Below are positions 26,694-35,967 of a DNA stretch of 64,000 nt, piece by piece. The notes below the pieces were generated by a model. That model ran no database searches. It had not been told where the DNA came from and worked only from the letters and a program-made list of their open reading frames with translations. The DNA comes from Paeniglutamicibacter antarcticus_C (GTDB lineage Bacteria; Actinomycetota; Actinomycetes; Actinomycetales; Micrococcaceae), in the NCBI RefSeq assembly GCF_039544305.1, contig NZ_BAABLK010000034.1, positions 186,001-250,000 on the forward strand, in the 5' to 3' direction. The first letter of the stretch is position 1. The number at the start of each line of letters is the position of its first letter. The position numbers and the translations under genes were made by a program.

Positions 26694-27049
26694 GAGAGGT
26701 CCTTTCGTTTGATCATTTCGGCGAGTTCGTCGGCGCCGATCCCCAGCAAGTCCGCTTCGCGGAGCAAAGGGGCGATGTGTTGTTCAAGGAAGATGGCGCG
26801 CCGTTGGGCTCTCAACCGGTCGCGGGCATTTGGTGCCACGAACATCCCGACACCGCGCTTCTTGTAGAGCACGCCCTGTTCGACGAGGACATTGATGCCC
26901 TTTGCCGCCGTGATAGGGCTAATTTGGTAAAAGGCCGCGTAATCGTTCGTGGACGGCACGCTGCCCTCCTCCTTGTACGTGCCGTTGATGATGTCTTCGG
27001 CAACCCGTTCGGAGATTTGTTGAAATATCGGGCCGTTTCCAGAGAGCAT
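26690..27049 (-). CDS. GntR-family regulator (YtrA subfamily)
   Basis: The protein has 119 residues. The winged helix is ISERVAEDIINGTYKEEGSV followed by PSTNDYAAFYQISPITAAKG and LVEQGVLYKKRGVGMFVAP, with a short C-terminal helical tail instead of a large effector domain. This is the YtrA layout. It leads the operon and is expected to repress it, using the inverted repeat at 27061-27084. Confidence 0.9.
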   Translation of the reverse strand: MLSGNGPIFQQISERVAEDIINGTYKEEGSVPSTNDYAAFYQISPITAAKGINVLVEQGVLYKKRGVGMFVAPNARDRLRAQRRAIFLEQHIAPLLREADLLGIGADELAEMIKRKDLS

Positions 27050-27060
27050 GTCACCACCTA

Positions 27061-27084
27061 GGTTCTATAGTCTACTAGTTAACC
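27061..27084. promoter_or_regulatory. Candidate GntR operator and promoter
   Basis: An imperfect 24-bp inverted repeat begins GGTTCTATAG and ends CTAGTTAACC, with 8 of 12 pairs matching. It lies 11 bases before the GntR start codon. It is the only strongly AT-rich patch of the region, and TATAGA-like boxes inside it could serve as a -10 element, so repressor binding would block transcription. Confidence 0.6.
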
Positions 27085-27541
27085 TACGCGCCTGTTTTTA
27101 TGGAGTCAATAGCCCGCACGCGGCTTACCTCCATCCGCAACCCCACGTAGGTCGCAGCGAGGCCGACCTTGCCTGGCGGGCACGGTGCCGATCCATTGAT
27201 CCGTGGTTTGAATAGCCTGCGGCCAATGAGCACCGGAATCCGGCCGCCAACACGTTTGAAGAGAAGTCGCATTCAACGAAACACCGCCTTGCCTGAGTCA
27301 CCGTCAGGGCTAACACCCCTGGTCAAGTAACGGGTGCCGAGCGGAACAGTGGCAATCGCCTCACCGCGCGGCGCAAAGGCCATCCCGGGGCCTGGATTTC
27401 AACCATGCCCCAAGGCAGCTAGGCGCGTTCTCGCAGGCATGCCATGGCGCTTGACAATGGCTTCCGCTCTCCAGCGGGACCCCCTCGTTTCATTGACCGG
27501 CTTCGCGCATCGAAAGGGAGGAGCGCTCCGCACAGCTGTTG
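27085..27541. other. Intergenic stretch without a supported gene
   Basis: Small open frames on both strands show no known motif. The region separates the GntR operon promoter from the end of the GNAT gene. Confidence 0.5.
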
Positions 27542-28120
27542 TTAGTCACAGACGCGAAGCGGCGCAACCGAGGCCGGGGGATCGCTGCGGAGCCGGGCAC
27601 ACGTTTCAACATCGAAACGCTGCGGTTTCCCCGACTCATCCAGGTAGCGCAGCTTGGCCCGCTCAACCCCTTCGACCAAGAATCCGGCGTTCCTGGCCAC
27701 AGCAGCCGAGCTCGGATTGTTCACCCGGTAGGCCAGTTCGAGCCGAAAAAGCTCGAGTGCGCCCAAGCAATGGTCAGCCAGGCCCGCAAGTCCCCTCGAG
27801 GCGAGCCCCGCTCCGCGCTGCTGAGGAGTGACCCAATAGGAAATCCATGCGGTGTCGTGCCGGTGGTCAATGGCGCTGGCCAGCACGTGGCCCACAGCTG
27901 TCCCATCGATGTCAATGGCAAATGCCACGCCTTGCTGGCCCGCTGAATCCATCCATGGTTCCACCCAACGCCGCGCAGCCGCCTCCGAGGAGATCGGCCC
28001 GCTCGACTGGGCTGCCATGTCATCAACATCGAATGCACGAAGGATGGATTCAATGTCGCCTGCGGAGTCGGTCCAAGAACGCAAGCATATCGATGAGGCG
28101 GGCCTGGATCTGAAGAGCAT
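27542..28120 (-). CDS. GNAT acetyltransferase, RimJ/RimL type
   Basis: The protein has 192 residues from the Met at 28120 (MLFRSRPASSICLRSWTD). An upstream Met at 28216 would add a Gly/Ser-rich tail and is less likely. Motif A is ISYWVTPQQRGAGLASRGLA and motif B is LAYRVNNPSSAAVARNAGF, both typical of ribosomal-protein or small-molecule N-acetyltransferases. The acceptor is unknown. It is a single gene, divergent from the thiamine-diphosphate enzyme that follows. Confidence 0.85.
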   Translation of the reverse strand: MLFRSRPASSICLRSWTDSAGDIESILRAFDVDDMAAQSSGPISSEAAARRWVEPWMDSAGQQGVAFAIDIDGTAVGHVLASAIDHRHDTAWISYWVTPQQRGAGLASRGLAGLADHCLGALELFRLELAYRVNNPSSAAVARNAGFLVEGVERAKLRYLDESGKPQRFDVETCARLRSDPPASVAPLRVCD

Positions 28121-28400
28121 TGAACCAACATAGCCGCTCGCTGATGACCCCGGATCCACCCGCAATGCACTTCCACCCTTGCCAAGACCGAGCGCACTGC
28201 CCGCTCCCCCAGGCAATACAAGACATTGTGATCAACGACCCATTGTGACTAACGCATTTCGTCGCAGTAAGGGGGCAGTGACCAGGCATCATGTACATTT
28301 GCTGGAAACCTAGATTTAGTTCGACACGGTAGAGCACAACGAGGTGCCCGCCGTGCAACATTCGTCGCGTGTGCCACGGCGACAGCAAGGAGCAACCTTC

Positions 28401-30077
28401 ATGAGCGCCCAAGAACAGCAAGCAAAACCCGAAGGCCCAACACCAACCAAGAAGTCGGCCGGCCATCTCATCGTGGACACCCTCGTTGCCCACGGCGTGG
28501 AACGCGCCTATGTGATCCCCGGGGAGAGCTACCTTGATGTCCTGGACGGACTTCACCACTCCCGGATCGAAACCGTTGTCTGCCGCCACGAGGGCGGCGC
28601 CTCATACATGGCGGAAGCCGACGGCAAAATGCACCAGCGTCCCGGTGTCGCGATGGTGACTCGTGGTCCCGGTGCCGCCAACGCCCATGTCGGACTGCAC
28701 ACCGCATGGCAGGACTCGACACCGATGATCCTGTTCGTGGGTTTGATCCCTTTCGCCCACAGGGATCGCGAGGCGTTCCAGGAGTTCGACATCAAGGCGT
28801 GGTTCGACACCGGAGCGAAAAGGGTCATGGTCTTGGACCATCCGGAGCGTGCCTCGGAAATCGTTGCCGAAGCCATGTTCTCCGCCATGAGTGGCCGGCC
28901 CGGACCCGTGGTTGTCGGGCTACCCGAAGACGTCATTCGCGAATTGGTCTCCCCCGACCTGCACCCGGTGATTCCGGTGGCCAGCGGCGGGATGACGGTG
29001 ACCGATTGGAAGGAGCTTAAATCCGCGCTCGAGGAATCCACCAAGCCACTGTTCGTGCTCGGTGGAAATGACTGGACCCAAGCAGGAACCGACGAGCTGA
29101 CCGCGTGGCTCGAGGAGCACCACTTGCCGGCCGCGGTCGAATGGCGTTGCGAGGGGAACATCCCTTTCAGCTCCCCGTCGTACGTTGGCCCGATCGGTTA
29201 CGGCCGACCCAAACCCACCTACGACCTGCTTGAGGAAACCGACCTGATGGTGTTCGTCGGCACGGTCCCCGGAGATGTCATCACCGATGGCTTCTTGGTC
29301 CGCCAGGACTGGTCCAAGAAGAACTTCCTGGTCACGATCGATTCATCGCTGCGCGGTCGCTCCGGGGCTGTCTCCCACCAAATCGTTTCCAAGCCGGACG
29401 TCTTCGTGAGGGACCTGGTGAAAATGGAACTCATCGACAAACCGGAATGGCAGTCCTTCACCGAACGCATGCGCGCAGAACAGGAGAAATTCGCCGCACT
29501 GCCCACCGCGAGGCCTTCCGACGGCCCCGCACGCATGGATACGCTGATGGCCAACTTGGTTCCGGGGCTGCCCTCGGACGCAATGGTCACCCTGGGCGCG
29601 GGCGAGCACACCAACTGGGCGCACCGCTACTTCCCCACCGAGAAATACGCCTCAATGATCTCCGCGCGCAACGGTTCCATGGGTTACTCAGTACCATCGG
29701 CGATCGCCGCGTCCTTGAACTTCCCGGGGCGACGCATCGTGACCATTGCCGGTGACGGGGAATTCCTGATGAACGGCCAGGAGCTTGCCACCGCGGCACA
29801 ATACGGTGCCACCCCGCTGGTCATCGTGATGGACAACCAAGAGTACGGGACCATCCGCACCCATCAGGAACGCCACTATCCCGAACGTATTTCCGGCACC
29901 CAACTAGCCAACCCGGATTTCGCGCTCATGGCCCAGGCTTTCGGTGGCTTCGGCGTCCGGGTCGAGCACGACAGCGAGATCCCTTCCGCACTCGAGGCGG
30001 CCCTGGAGGCGATCGACGGCAAGGGAACATTTGCGCTGGTTCACTTGATCGTGGAGCAGCGAGTCAAGGCGTACTAG
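28401..30077 (+). CDS. Thiamine diphosphate-dependent enzyme, acetolactate synthase-like
   Basis: The protein has 558 residues with three domains. The N-terminal pyrimidine-binding domain (20-190) contains the catalytic Glu in CRHEGGASYMAEA. The middle domain is at about 205-340. The C-terminal domain has the diphosphate motif GDGEFLMNGQELA ending in MDNQEYGTIR. The start at 28401 has AAGGAG upstream at 28386-28391. No small regulatory subunit or other branched-chain synthesis gene is adjacent, so it is more likely a catabolic carboligase or decarboxylase than biosynthetic IlvB. Substrate not predictable. Confidence 0.85.
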   Translation: MSAQEQQAKPEGPTPTKKSAGHLIVDTLVAHGVERAYVIPGESYLDVLDGLHHSRIETVVCRHEGGASYMAEADGKMHQRPGVAMVTRGPGAANAHVGLHTAWQDSTPMILFVGLIPFAHRDREAFQEFDIKAWFDTGAKRVMVLDHPERASEIVAEAMFSAMSGRPGPVVVGLPEDVIRELVSPDLHPVIPVASGGMTVTDWKELKSALEESTKPLFVLGGNDWTQAGTDELTAWLEEHHLPAAVEWRCEGNIPFSSPSYVGPIGYGRPKPTYDLLEETDLMVFVGTVPGDVITDGFLVRQDWSKKNFLVTIDSSLRGRSGAVSHQIVSKPDVFVRDLVKMELIDKPEWQSFTERMRAEQEKFAALPTARPSDGPARMDTLMANLVPGLPSDAMVTLGAGEHTNWAHRYFPTEKYASMISARNGSMGYSVPSAIAASLNFPGRRIVTIAGDGEFLMNGQELATAAQYGATPLVIVMDNQEYGTIRTHQERHYPERISGTQLANPDFALMAQAFGGFGVRVEHDSEIPSALEAALEAIDGKGTFALVHLIVEQRVKAY

Positions 30078-30127
30078 CCACGCTCCTTTCAATGCTGGCC
30101 CGATAACAATTCCACGTTGGGATAAGC

Positions 30128-30174
30128 ACTAGCAGCGGCGTGTTCGCGGGCTCTTGATATTCCCGCGTGCTAGT
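30128..30174 (+). terminator. Possible terminator after the thiamine diphosphate enzyme
   Basis: A nested inverted repeat: outer arms ACTAGCA and TGCTAGT (30128-30134, 30168-30174), inner arms CGCGGG and CCCGCG. It lies 50 bases past the stop codon and is followed by TTCC only, so its efficiency is uncertain. Confidence 0.55.
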
Positions 30175-30484
30175 TTCCTGAAGCTGCAGCGATCGGCCGC
30201 CACCACAAGACGCCGCATCGCTTCGCTTTACCGATCTCGAGTCCTCGCCTCACACTGGCTATTTGTACCCCAAGGAAGGAATGGCAGATACGGCTTCATG
30301 GTACGGCCAGTCCGGGCAGGTGGTGCCGATTGTTCCGGGAAGCCGGTATCGGTCAGGAACTACGCCAACAATTCCTGCGGGTTGCCCCTCCCAAAGCACA
30401 AATTCCGATCGTCCGGCTTTGGTAGGGCCAGGTAGACGCATGGCCAGGGACCGTCGAGACTCCGAGACGTTCGAGCGTGACCGT

Positions 30485-30790
30485 GGTGGAATCGATGTCC
30501 ACGGCCGAAGCATCATTGCTTGTGCTGTGGATGCAGCCACAGAAGAAGTCACGCAGGGCCGGATGAATCCGGACATGGTGGCCGATGCTGCGTGGATCAA
30601 ACAGGTCTCAGGTCTGGTCCAGATGGTATCTGGGGCTGGCAACGCCGGGTTTGGCCTGTTCCGGTGATTGACCAGACAGGGAGGTGGCTATCTAGCCGCG
30701 CCCACCACAAAGCCGACGGGTGCCCCACGCAAGAAAAAAGAGAGCACCTCCCTCGCACGGTACCGACCTGGACCTTGTTCCCTCACACGC
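30485..30790 (+). mobile_element. Remnant of an IS110-family transposase
   Basis: The frame gives GGIDVHGRSIIACAVDAATE, carrying the first Asp of the DEDD catalytic set, then QMVSGAGNAGFGLFR, a TGA stop at 30664-30666, and LTRQGGGYLAAPTTKPTGAP followed by RKKKESTSLAR. This matches the first 100 or so residues of IS110 transposases (GIDVH, YEAGPTGFGLAR and VVAPSK-type segments). The rest, including the Ser of the C-terminal domain, is not found, so the copy is dead and truncated. Confidence 0.7.
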
Positions 30791-31237
30791 CGTTCGAGCT
30801 CCATCGAGCATCCCTGCCCGATGGTCCCTGCACTAGGTTCTCCCGCACTGAGCATGCCACGACATGCCTCACGCCGTGTCCGCCATCCTGTCCTTGGTTG
30901 GCGAAAGTGGCGGCATCAAGCGCCCTTTCCTGCGGTATCTGCCGGCAACGACAGCTCAGTCGGTGAAAAAGCCGTCCTGTTTGCTTCCCGCGAAACAATA
31001 AAAAATGACCTTCGTCGTGTACTGAGGCGACTGGCATATGGCTGAAGCTTGGCTGCTGGTGCTACGGACGTCATTAACGCTGCTTTGACCAGGCGTTGAG
31101 TGAAGCAGGCATCGCCCCACGGCAGGGGCGTGTGGATTCACCATCGAATGGACCCAGGACGCGGGTCGGGTGGCCCGATCGGTATATGGAAATCACCGTT
31201 GATCTTGTAAGCCGACCGGGCAAGGCGACGACCGATG
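30791..31237. other. Gene-poor stretch after the IS110 remnant
   Basis: No frame here shows a recognisable domain. One plus-strand frame remains open to 31045 as a continuation of the transposase remnant but soon loses similarity. The base composition is mixed and no clear promoter or RNA gene is visible. Confidence 0.45.
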
Positions 31238-31762
31238 CTACGGTGCGGCGCTCTCGGTACACATCGCATCCACCCGCGCGAAAGTACCCTCGGTGATCAC
31301 GGTATCGGCGGTCAACGGTCGGCGGATGGACCACGTCTCGGTGAAGTGGCACTTGGACATTTTCCAGTGGCCGTCCTCGAGTCGATATTCGTCGCTGTAC
31401 TCCCCGGTCGAGATCGTTTCGGTGTGGTCCATCAGATTTACCTGCCGGAACCGAAGCGTCCATCGACCCTTGGCGGTGTATTTGTCGATCAGCGCGATTT
31501 CTGGGTGCACTCCGTGGTGCATATCGTAAATAACATGCTTGCCATCTACGGTGTGCAGCGCAATCTGTGTGAATATCTCCGTCATCGGATCGGCATCGTC
31601 GAAAGAACCTAGCTGACCGTAGTCGATGCTCGCTCCTACGCGGATGAAGCAGTCGCGGAATGTCTTCGGATCCTTTCCGTCACAGGCTCTCCAATACCTG
31701 TGCTTGAGGTTCTTGATCTCCTCGATTTGTTCCAAGGCATCGATTCGTTGCGTCAGATCCAC
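31238..31762 (-). CDS. SnoaL-like (NTF2-fold) protein
   Basis: The protein has 174 residues. The opening IEEIKNLKHRYWRACDGKDP with a following FIRVGASIDYG is the standard start of the SnoaL_4 type alpha+beta barrel, and the end WKMSKCHFTETW with a preceding GEYSDEYRLEDG is also typical. Such proteins act as ring hydroxylase subunits, dehydratases or isomerases; the active residues cannot be assigned. It shares orientation with the nearby SDR gene and may belong to the same catabolic unit. Confidence 0.8.
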   Translation of the reverse strand: MDLTQRIDALEQIEEIKNLKHRYWRACDGKDPKTFRDCFIRVGASIDYGQLGSFDDADPMTEIFTQIALHTVDGKHVIYDMHHGVHPEIALIDKYTAKGRWTLRFRQVNLMDHTETISTGEYSDEYRLEDGHWKMSKCHFTETWSIRRPLTADTVITEGTFARVDAMCTESAAP

Positions 31763-31851
31763 TGGGTTGCTCCATTTCTACTATTCTTGGGCTGGACTAA
31801 AATTTTCCCGGCGTCGCCATCTTCCGTGGCACCTTTTGTGCCCAAGGTGTC

Positions 31852-32817
31852 CTAGGGGTCATGAAAGAACTCAATGAACGCGGCACCGGCCTCTTCCCGG
31901 TTCTTCGGGGAAAGCATGCTAGCGCCACCTGTCACCGTTTTTACACCCCTGACATCTCCAAGGAGTTGTTCTGGTTGCTCGGACGCTTCCCCAGCGCGGA
32001 ACCGACATCGCTTACGCAAGTGAGCCAGTAATAGCGAGCGTGGCGCAGGTTGCAGGACAACAACGGCGGTATTCCCGGCTGAACCCCGTGGCGCGGTACA
32101 CAGTGATTGCGTCAGGGGAGTCGCTGCGTGGGTAGTCGGCCACGTGCTTTTACAAGTCCCCTTCCGTGAGGCGCGACAATGGCAGCTGCCGGGCTTCTGG
32201 AAACGCTGCGCGGTGAGGGATCTGCGCGGATGGGACAACACTTGAGTGAAGGCACTTATTTTGAAGAGTACGTGGAAGATCGTGGAGGGGTTCTCGCGCA
32301 GGTGCTTCACGTAGTGGACGAGCGCGTGGTCTGCGTCCTCGGTGTAGAACAACATGTGGTTGGAGCGCCCGCGTCCGCCTTCCTGCTCCACCCCGGACGG
32401 CAGCTTTTCGCGGACGAGGTAAAGGAGAAGCTGCAGTCCGATCAGTCCGGGCATCCTCTCCGGATGCCCGGGTACCGGATCGCATGGAGCACCCAAGCCA
32501 AGGACTGGGCTCGAGAGCACCGCCCTGTCGTCGCGTGTGTGGTTACGGAGACTGCAATTGTCGGCAACGAATCGGCCACCGCGGTAATCCCAGACCTTAT
32601 CGGGAAACGTTATCTGTGCCATGCCCTTTAACGCCGAGGTGATGATTCCATTGCCTGCCTTGCTCAGTTGTCGCCAACTGATCCCTGCACGCGCAAAACC
32701 GTAAGTACGAACCCCAAGCGATTCTTCGTCCTCTTCGACGAAGTGCATCTCCGGAGCGTTCGTCCGGGCTTGGTGATGGGTCAAATGTCTCATCGGCGCT
32801 TCTGTCCGCGAAGTCAC
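31852..32817 (-). other. Unassigned open frame between SDR and SnoaL-like genes
   Basis: An open frame of 321 codons lies in the same orientation as both neighbours and starts seven bases past the SDR stop. The first two thirds contain ordinary-looking protein (SALKGMAQITFPDKVWDYRG, LFYTEDADHALVHYVKHLRE), but I recognise no family. The last third becomes Arg/Ser/Thr-rich and loses codon character around 32230-31960, then ends in MLSPKNREEAGAAFIEFF, which loosely recalls the end of a solute-binding protein. A frameshifted or composite pseudogene is likely. A plus-strand frame (32179-32631) overlaps and looks like a shadow. Confidence 0.3.
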
Positions 32818-32823
32818 GATGTG

Positions 32824-33687
32824 TCACTCAATAACGGCGTCGGCAAAGGTGGGTGGATTCCCGAGGAATGGGCGGTGGGAGGGAGGCTGCTTGCCATCGA
32901 TATCGACGATCCCGAGTTCGTGTGCGGCCTCGGCACCGATCAAAACCTTGCCACTGCGTTTCATCAGATCAGTGTCTTGTGCAAGCGCGGCAATCACACG
33001 TCCTGTGAACTCCGGAGATTCCGCAGTGGCCATCATCTCGTCATAAGTCCCCGGGGTTTCCTCTAGCGCGGCGAGAGTGCGTTCAGTTCTGAGGATACCC
33101 ATCCAGATTGAGACAACGGCGACGTCGTATGGGCGGAAGTCCACTGCCATATCGTGGGCCATCTTGTCGACCGCTGCTTTGACGGCACCGTACGCTGGAC
33201 CGTGCATGTAGCACGTGCCGCCGAACGAGGACGTGTTCACCACTAGACCTTGACCGTTTGCCTGAAGCAGCGGAGCTGCGTAGTAGCTCGAGACATAGCT
33301 CGAGCGCACTCCCACGTTGAACATGTCGAGCATACTCAAGGGTTTCTCCCAGAACGGGCCGGGAGTCGTGAGCATGTCCGGCACCGCGAACGCGTTGTTC
33401 ACCAAGATATCGAGCCGTCCGTCAGCCTCACGCACCTTTTCGAAAAGTGCCTGCACCTGGGAATCATCGTTGTGGTCGACGATGACCGGCACGCCGATGC
33501 CACCCCGTAGATTGATTTCCTCGGCGGTAGCGAACACGGTGCCCGGCAACGGCGCATCGCCTTCACTTTGCGTGCGTCCCGTGACATAAACCTTGGCCCC
33601 CGACTCACCCAGTGCCAGTGCTATGCCTTTGCCGGCTCCCCTACTGGCCCCGGTGACCACCACCACTCGATCCGCACTGATACCCAC
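32824..33687 (-). CDS. Short-chain dehydrogenase/reductase
   Basis: The protein has 287 residues. The cofactor motif is VVVTGASRGAGKGIALALGE, followed by LDILVNNAFAVP and the catalytic set with Ser in VVNTSSFGGTCYM and YGAVKAAVDK (YxxxK). The residue pattern VYVTGRTQ after the second strand suggests NADP preference. The C-terminus is longer than classical SDRs by about 30 residues. Substrate unknown; the adjacent SnoaL-like protein hints at a ring-compound pathway. Confidence 0.9.
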   Translation of the reverse strand: MGISADRVVVVTGASRGAGKGIALALGESGAKVYVTGRTQSEGDAPLPGTVFATAEEINLRGGIGVPVIVDHNDDSQVQALFEKVREADGRLDILVNNAFAVPDMLTTPGPFWEKPLSMLDMFNVGVRSSYVSSYYAAPLLQANGQGLVVNTSSFGGTCYMHGPAYGAVKAAVDKMAHDMAVDFRPYDVAVVSIWMGILRTERTLAALEETPGTYDEMMATAESPEFTGRVIAALAQDTDLMKRSGKVLIGAEAAHELGIVDIDGKQPPSHRPFLGNPPTFADAVIE

Positions 33688-35555
33688 GTGGACTCCGTTC
33701 GTCGTTAAGCGGCCACTGATCTCGTCAGCATGGTCCGAATCACATCAATTACAGCGTACGGTTACGTGCCCACCCATCGGCGGTCCCGTTCAGCGGGATG
33801 CCAATGCTTGATGCGAGGAAGAAGCACTCTCTCCCTTCTACCGCCTGGCTAAGCCCATGCTCGTGTCTGGAACCATCGAACCGGGGGAAACCCCTCGTGA
33901 GCGAATGACGTGCCGAATGCAAGAACCCCCTACCCCGAGCGTTCGAGACCACACCCCATGGTCGCGCCTGCACACATCCTGAGCGGCACCTCGGACTTAC
34001 CTCGAACAGCTGCGAAGCCAATCATCGCTCTGCTGTGGGGCTTGGATTTGAAAGCGATTCACAGGTCCAAGGAAGCCCTCGGAATCGTTTGGATCCTCGG
34101 GGTGGCGGATTGTGGCGGAAAGTCGTTTCGGCACCCGAGGATGCCTTCATCCCGCCTCACTGTTGCTTGGGCAGTTCACGGGAAATCAGCCTTATTTTGT
34201 GCTCCGGGGCGCAGGCAGTGACAGTTGGCAAAGCCGCCTAGCGTTGGATCTCCGGGCCGTCGTTGAATAGGCGCCGGATCGCTGATGCCGGCAGCCGGTT
34301 CTTCCTTCTTCGGCGGTGCCGCATGCAGCTTCTGCCTCAGACTGCCGACATCTGGGCATGGTTACTCGTCGCACCCACCCACGTCCGCCGTTTGCCCTGG
34401 GCTCGCCACGGAACTGCGCCCCGCCCAGCGGAAAAGCATGTGGAACTGCAGAGGCGCAGCCCGGACCGCTTCTTGGGGGTTTCGGTACATTCACCGGAAG
34501 CCCCCGGTGCAGCCCATCGCACCAAACACCGCAGGATCCGGACACCGCGCTGCCGACGGACCGCAACATGTGACGAACGGCCATTACTGGGCCGGAATAG
34601 AAGGAGCATCCTGGAACTGCCTGACGGTGAGGATCAGCGACCAGCGAATCGCTCGCGGGGACCGTGTTGCTCAGCTGCGTGCATCGCCCCTTGGTGATCT
34701 TGCCCCCGAGAAGGGGTTCAAGCCGGACCGGGGAACTGCTCCAAATGCGGGCGGCCCGCATAGGTCACTGTTCCCGCCGTTAAAACCAGAAACGGTAGCA
34801 AAGAGGTCAGCCAAAGTCCGCGCCTGTCACCAAAGACCCTGTGCTCGTCGTCTGAAAGTACCCGGACCCTCTAACGAAGAATTCTTGAGCGAAAATGGCA
34901 TGGTTGTTCCCCAACATCTGGTTCCCGGGCAGTGCTGGGTGGAGGTCATCCGTGCGGTGGTGCTTCAAAGCGCGTGGGTGCATCGACGAATCATGATCTC
35001 TTGACCAAGCTGGCACCGGATGGCCTAAGTCTCAGCCTCGGGAGACCATTAGCCGCTAACCTTCACATTGTCTGAGGATCCAGGGCATAAGTACCGAAGA
35101 TTGGCTTCGCAGGGTCACGTCCCGGGGGCGCCGCGGCTTCCCGGTGCCATTCTGTGTACCTGGTCCGCTAGTCGCCACGAACTTTGTCCGGGGGCGACTG
35201 TTCGTTTTTCGGCAACCGACCATAGTGCTGTGCCCTGGCTGCCTGTTCTTCCCTCGAAACCCTAGGTGGCCCTGCTAACTGGCACTCTGGTAATGAACGG
35301 TTCTGATTCGTCGTGGACGGTTCCCGCTTCCCTGTGTGGGTTTGCGACGACGACGGTTGGTACCCCTTGGGCGGAGCCGGGTACAACGGAAACACAACAA
35401 CAGCTCGATCTCGTACCGAGCTTCCGGGTGTGCCCGGGAAGAGAATGATTCGACCAAGTGATCCCAGCGCACCCGCCGCTCTCTCGGAGTTTTCTTGGCC
35501 GCTTCAGCGGTGATCGAAGGGTCTCATCTGCGTCTCATCTATCTGGGTCATACTA
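33688..35555. other. 1.9-kb stretch without a recognisable gene
   Basis: Frames on both strands are short, rich in Arg/Pro/Ser and match nothing I know. No tRNA, rRNA or repeat array was seen. It lies between the SDR unit and the two-component system and, with the 30.1-31.2 kb stretch, looks like decayed accessory DNA. The promoter of the acidic-tail protein must lie at its right end, where AT content rises near 35510-35555. Confidence 0.5.
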
Positions 35556-35561
35556 GTGGAC

Positions 35562-35945
35562 ATGGGTTCACGCAGAGGACGTCAGGTCGCTTTTTGGGCA
35601 ACGGTATTCGTTGTCCTCGCCCTCGGCGTCTATGTTGTGGCCCAAGAAGTCTCTGCCAGGCCCCCGGTAAAACTGGGTCCTCGCATCACCATCGAACAGA
35701 GTCCTTCGCCCACGAATCCGTTTCCCGACGAATCCCCGAGGCCTTCCCCGACCACGGAAAATTCGAAGTCTCCAAGTCCACCGCAAACACCTAGCAGCGT
35801 GACGGCAACGCGGGCACCGAGCGTCGTGCCTGGCACATCCGCCCCCGTCAACCCCCTTCCCCCCTCGGTGGCAGACGACGACGATGATCACGACGTGGAC
35901 GACGTGGACGACGTGGACGACGTGGACGACGATGATGATGACTAG
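35562..35945 (+). CDS. Membrane-anchored protein with acidic Asp-repeat tail
   Basis: The protein has 127 residues from the ATG at 35562 (two more if 35556 is used). A basic start and hydrophobic residues 8-26 (AFWATVFVVLALGVYVVAQE) form a signal or anchor. A Pro/Ser/Thr-rich linker (residues 45-100) leads to a tail made almost only of Asp with regularly spaced Val. The tail is encoded by a 9-base tandem repeat. It ends 22 bases before a histidine kinase and is likely co-transcribed. No family recognised; a calcium- or cation-binding role is a guess from the acidic tail. Confidence 0.75.
   Translation: MGSRRGRQVAFWATVFVVLALGVYVVAQEVSARPPVKLGPRITIEQSPSPTNPFPDESPRPSPTTENSKSPSPPQTPSSVTATRAPSVVPGTSAPVNPLPPSVADDDDDHDVDDVDDVDDVDDDDDD
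35892..35927 (+). repeat. Four tandem copies of GACGTGGAC
   Basis: Four perfect 9-base units encode Asp-Val-Asp in the preceding gene's C-terminal tail and are followed by GAC/GAT codons. The copy number could vary by slippage without breaking the frame. Confidence 0.9.
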
Positions 35946-35967
35946 AAAGCCGGGTAGAGGCCCACAC

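Noticed and set aside
34192..35016. Several frames of 140-240 codons on both strands
   Set aside because: Composition is Arg/Pro/Ser-rich, no start context, no domain; described as gene-free.
35884..35967. Histidine kinase start at 35884
   Set aside because: It would add an out-of-frame translation of the Asp repeat (Thr-Trp-Thr pattern); the ATG at 35968 has a ribosome site and fits the family.
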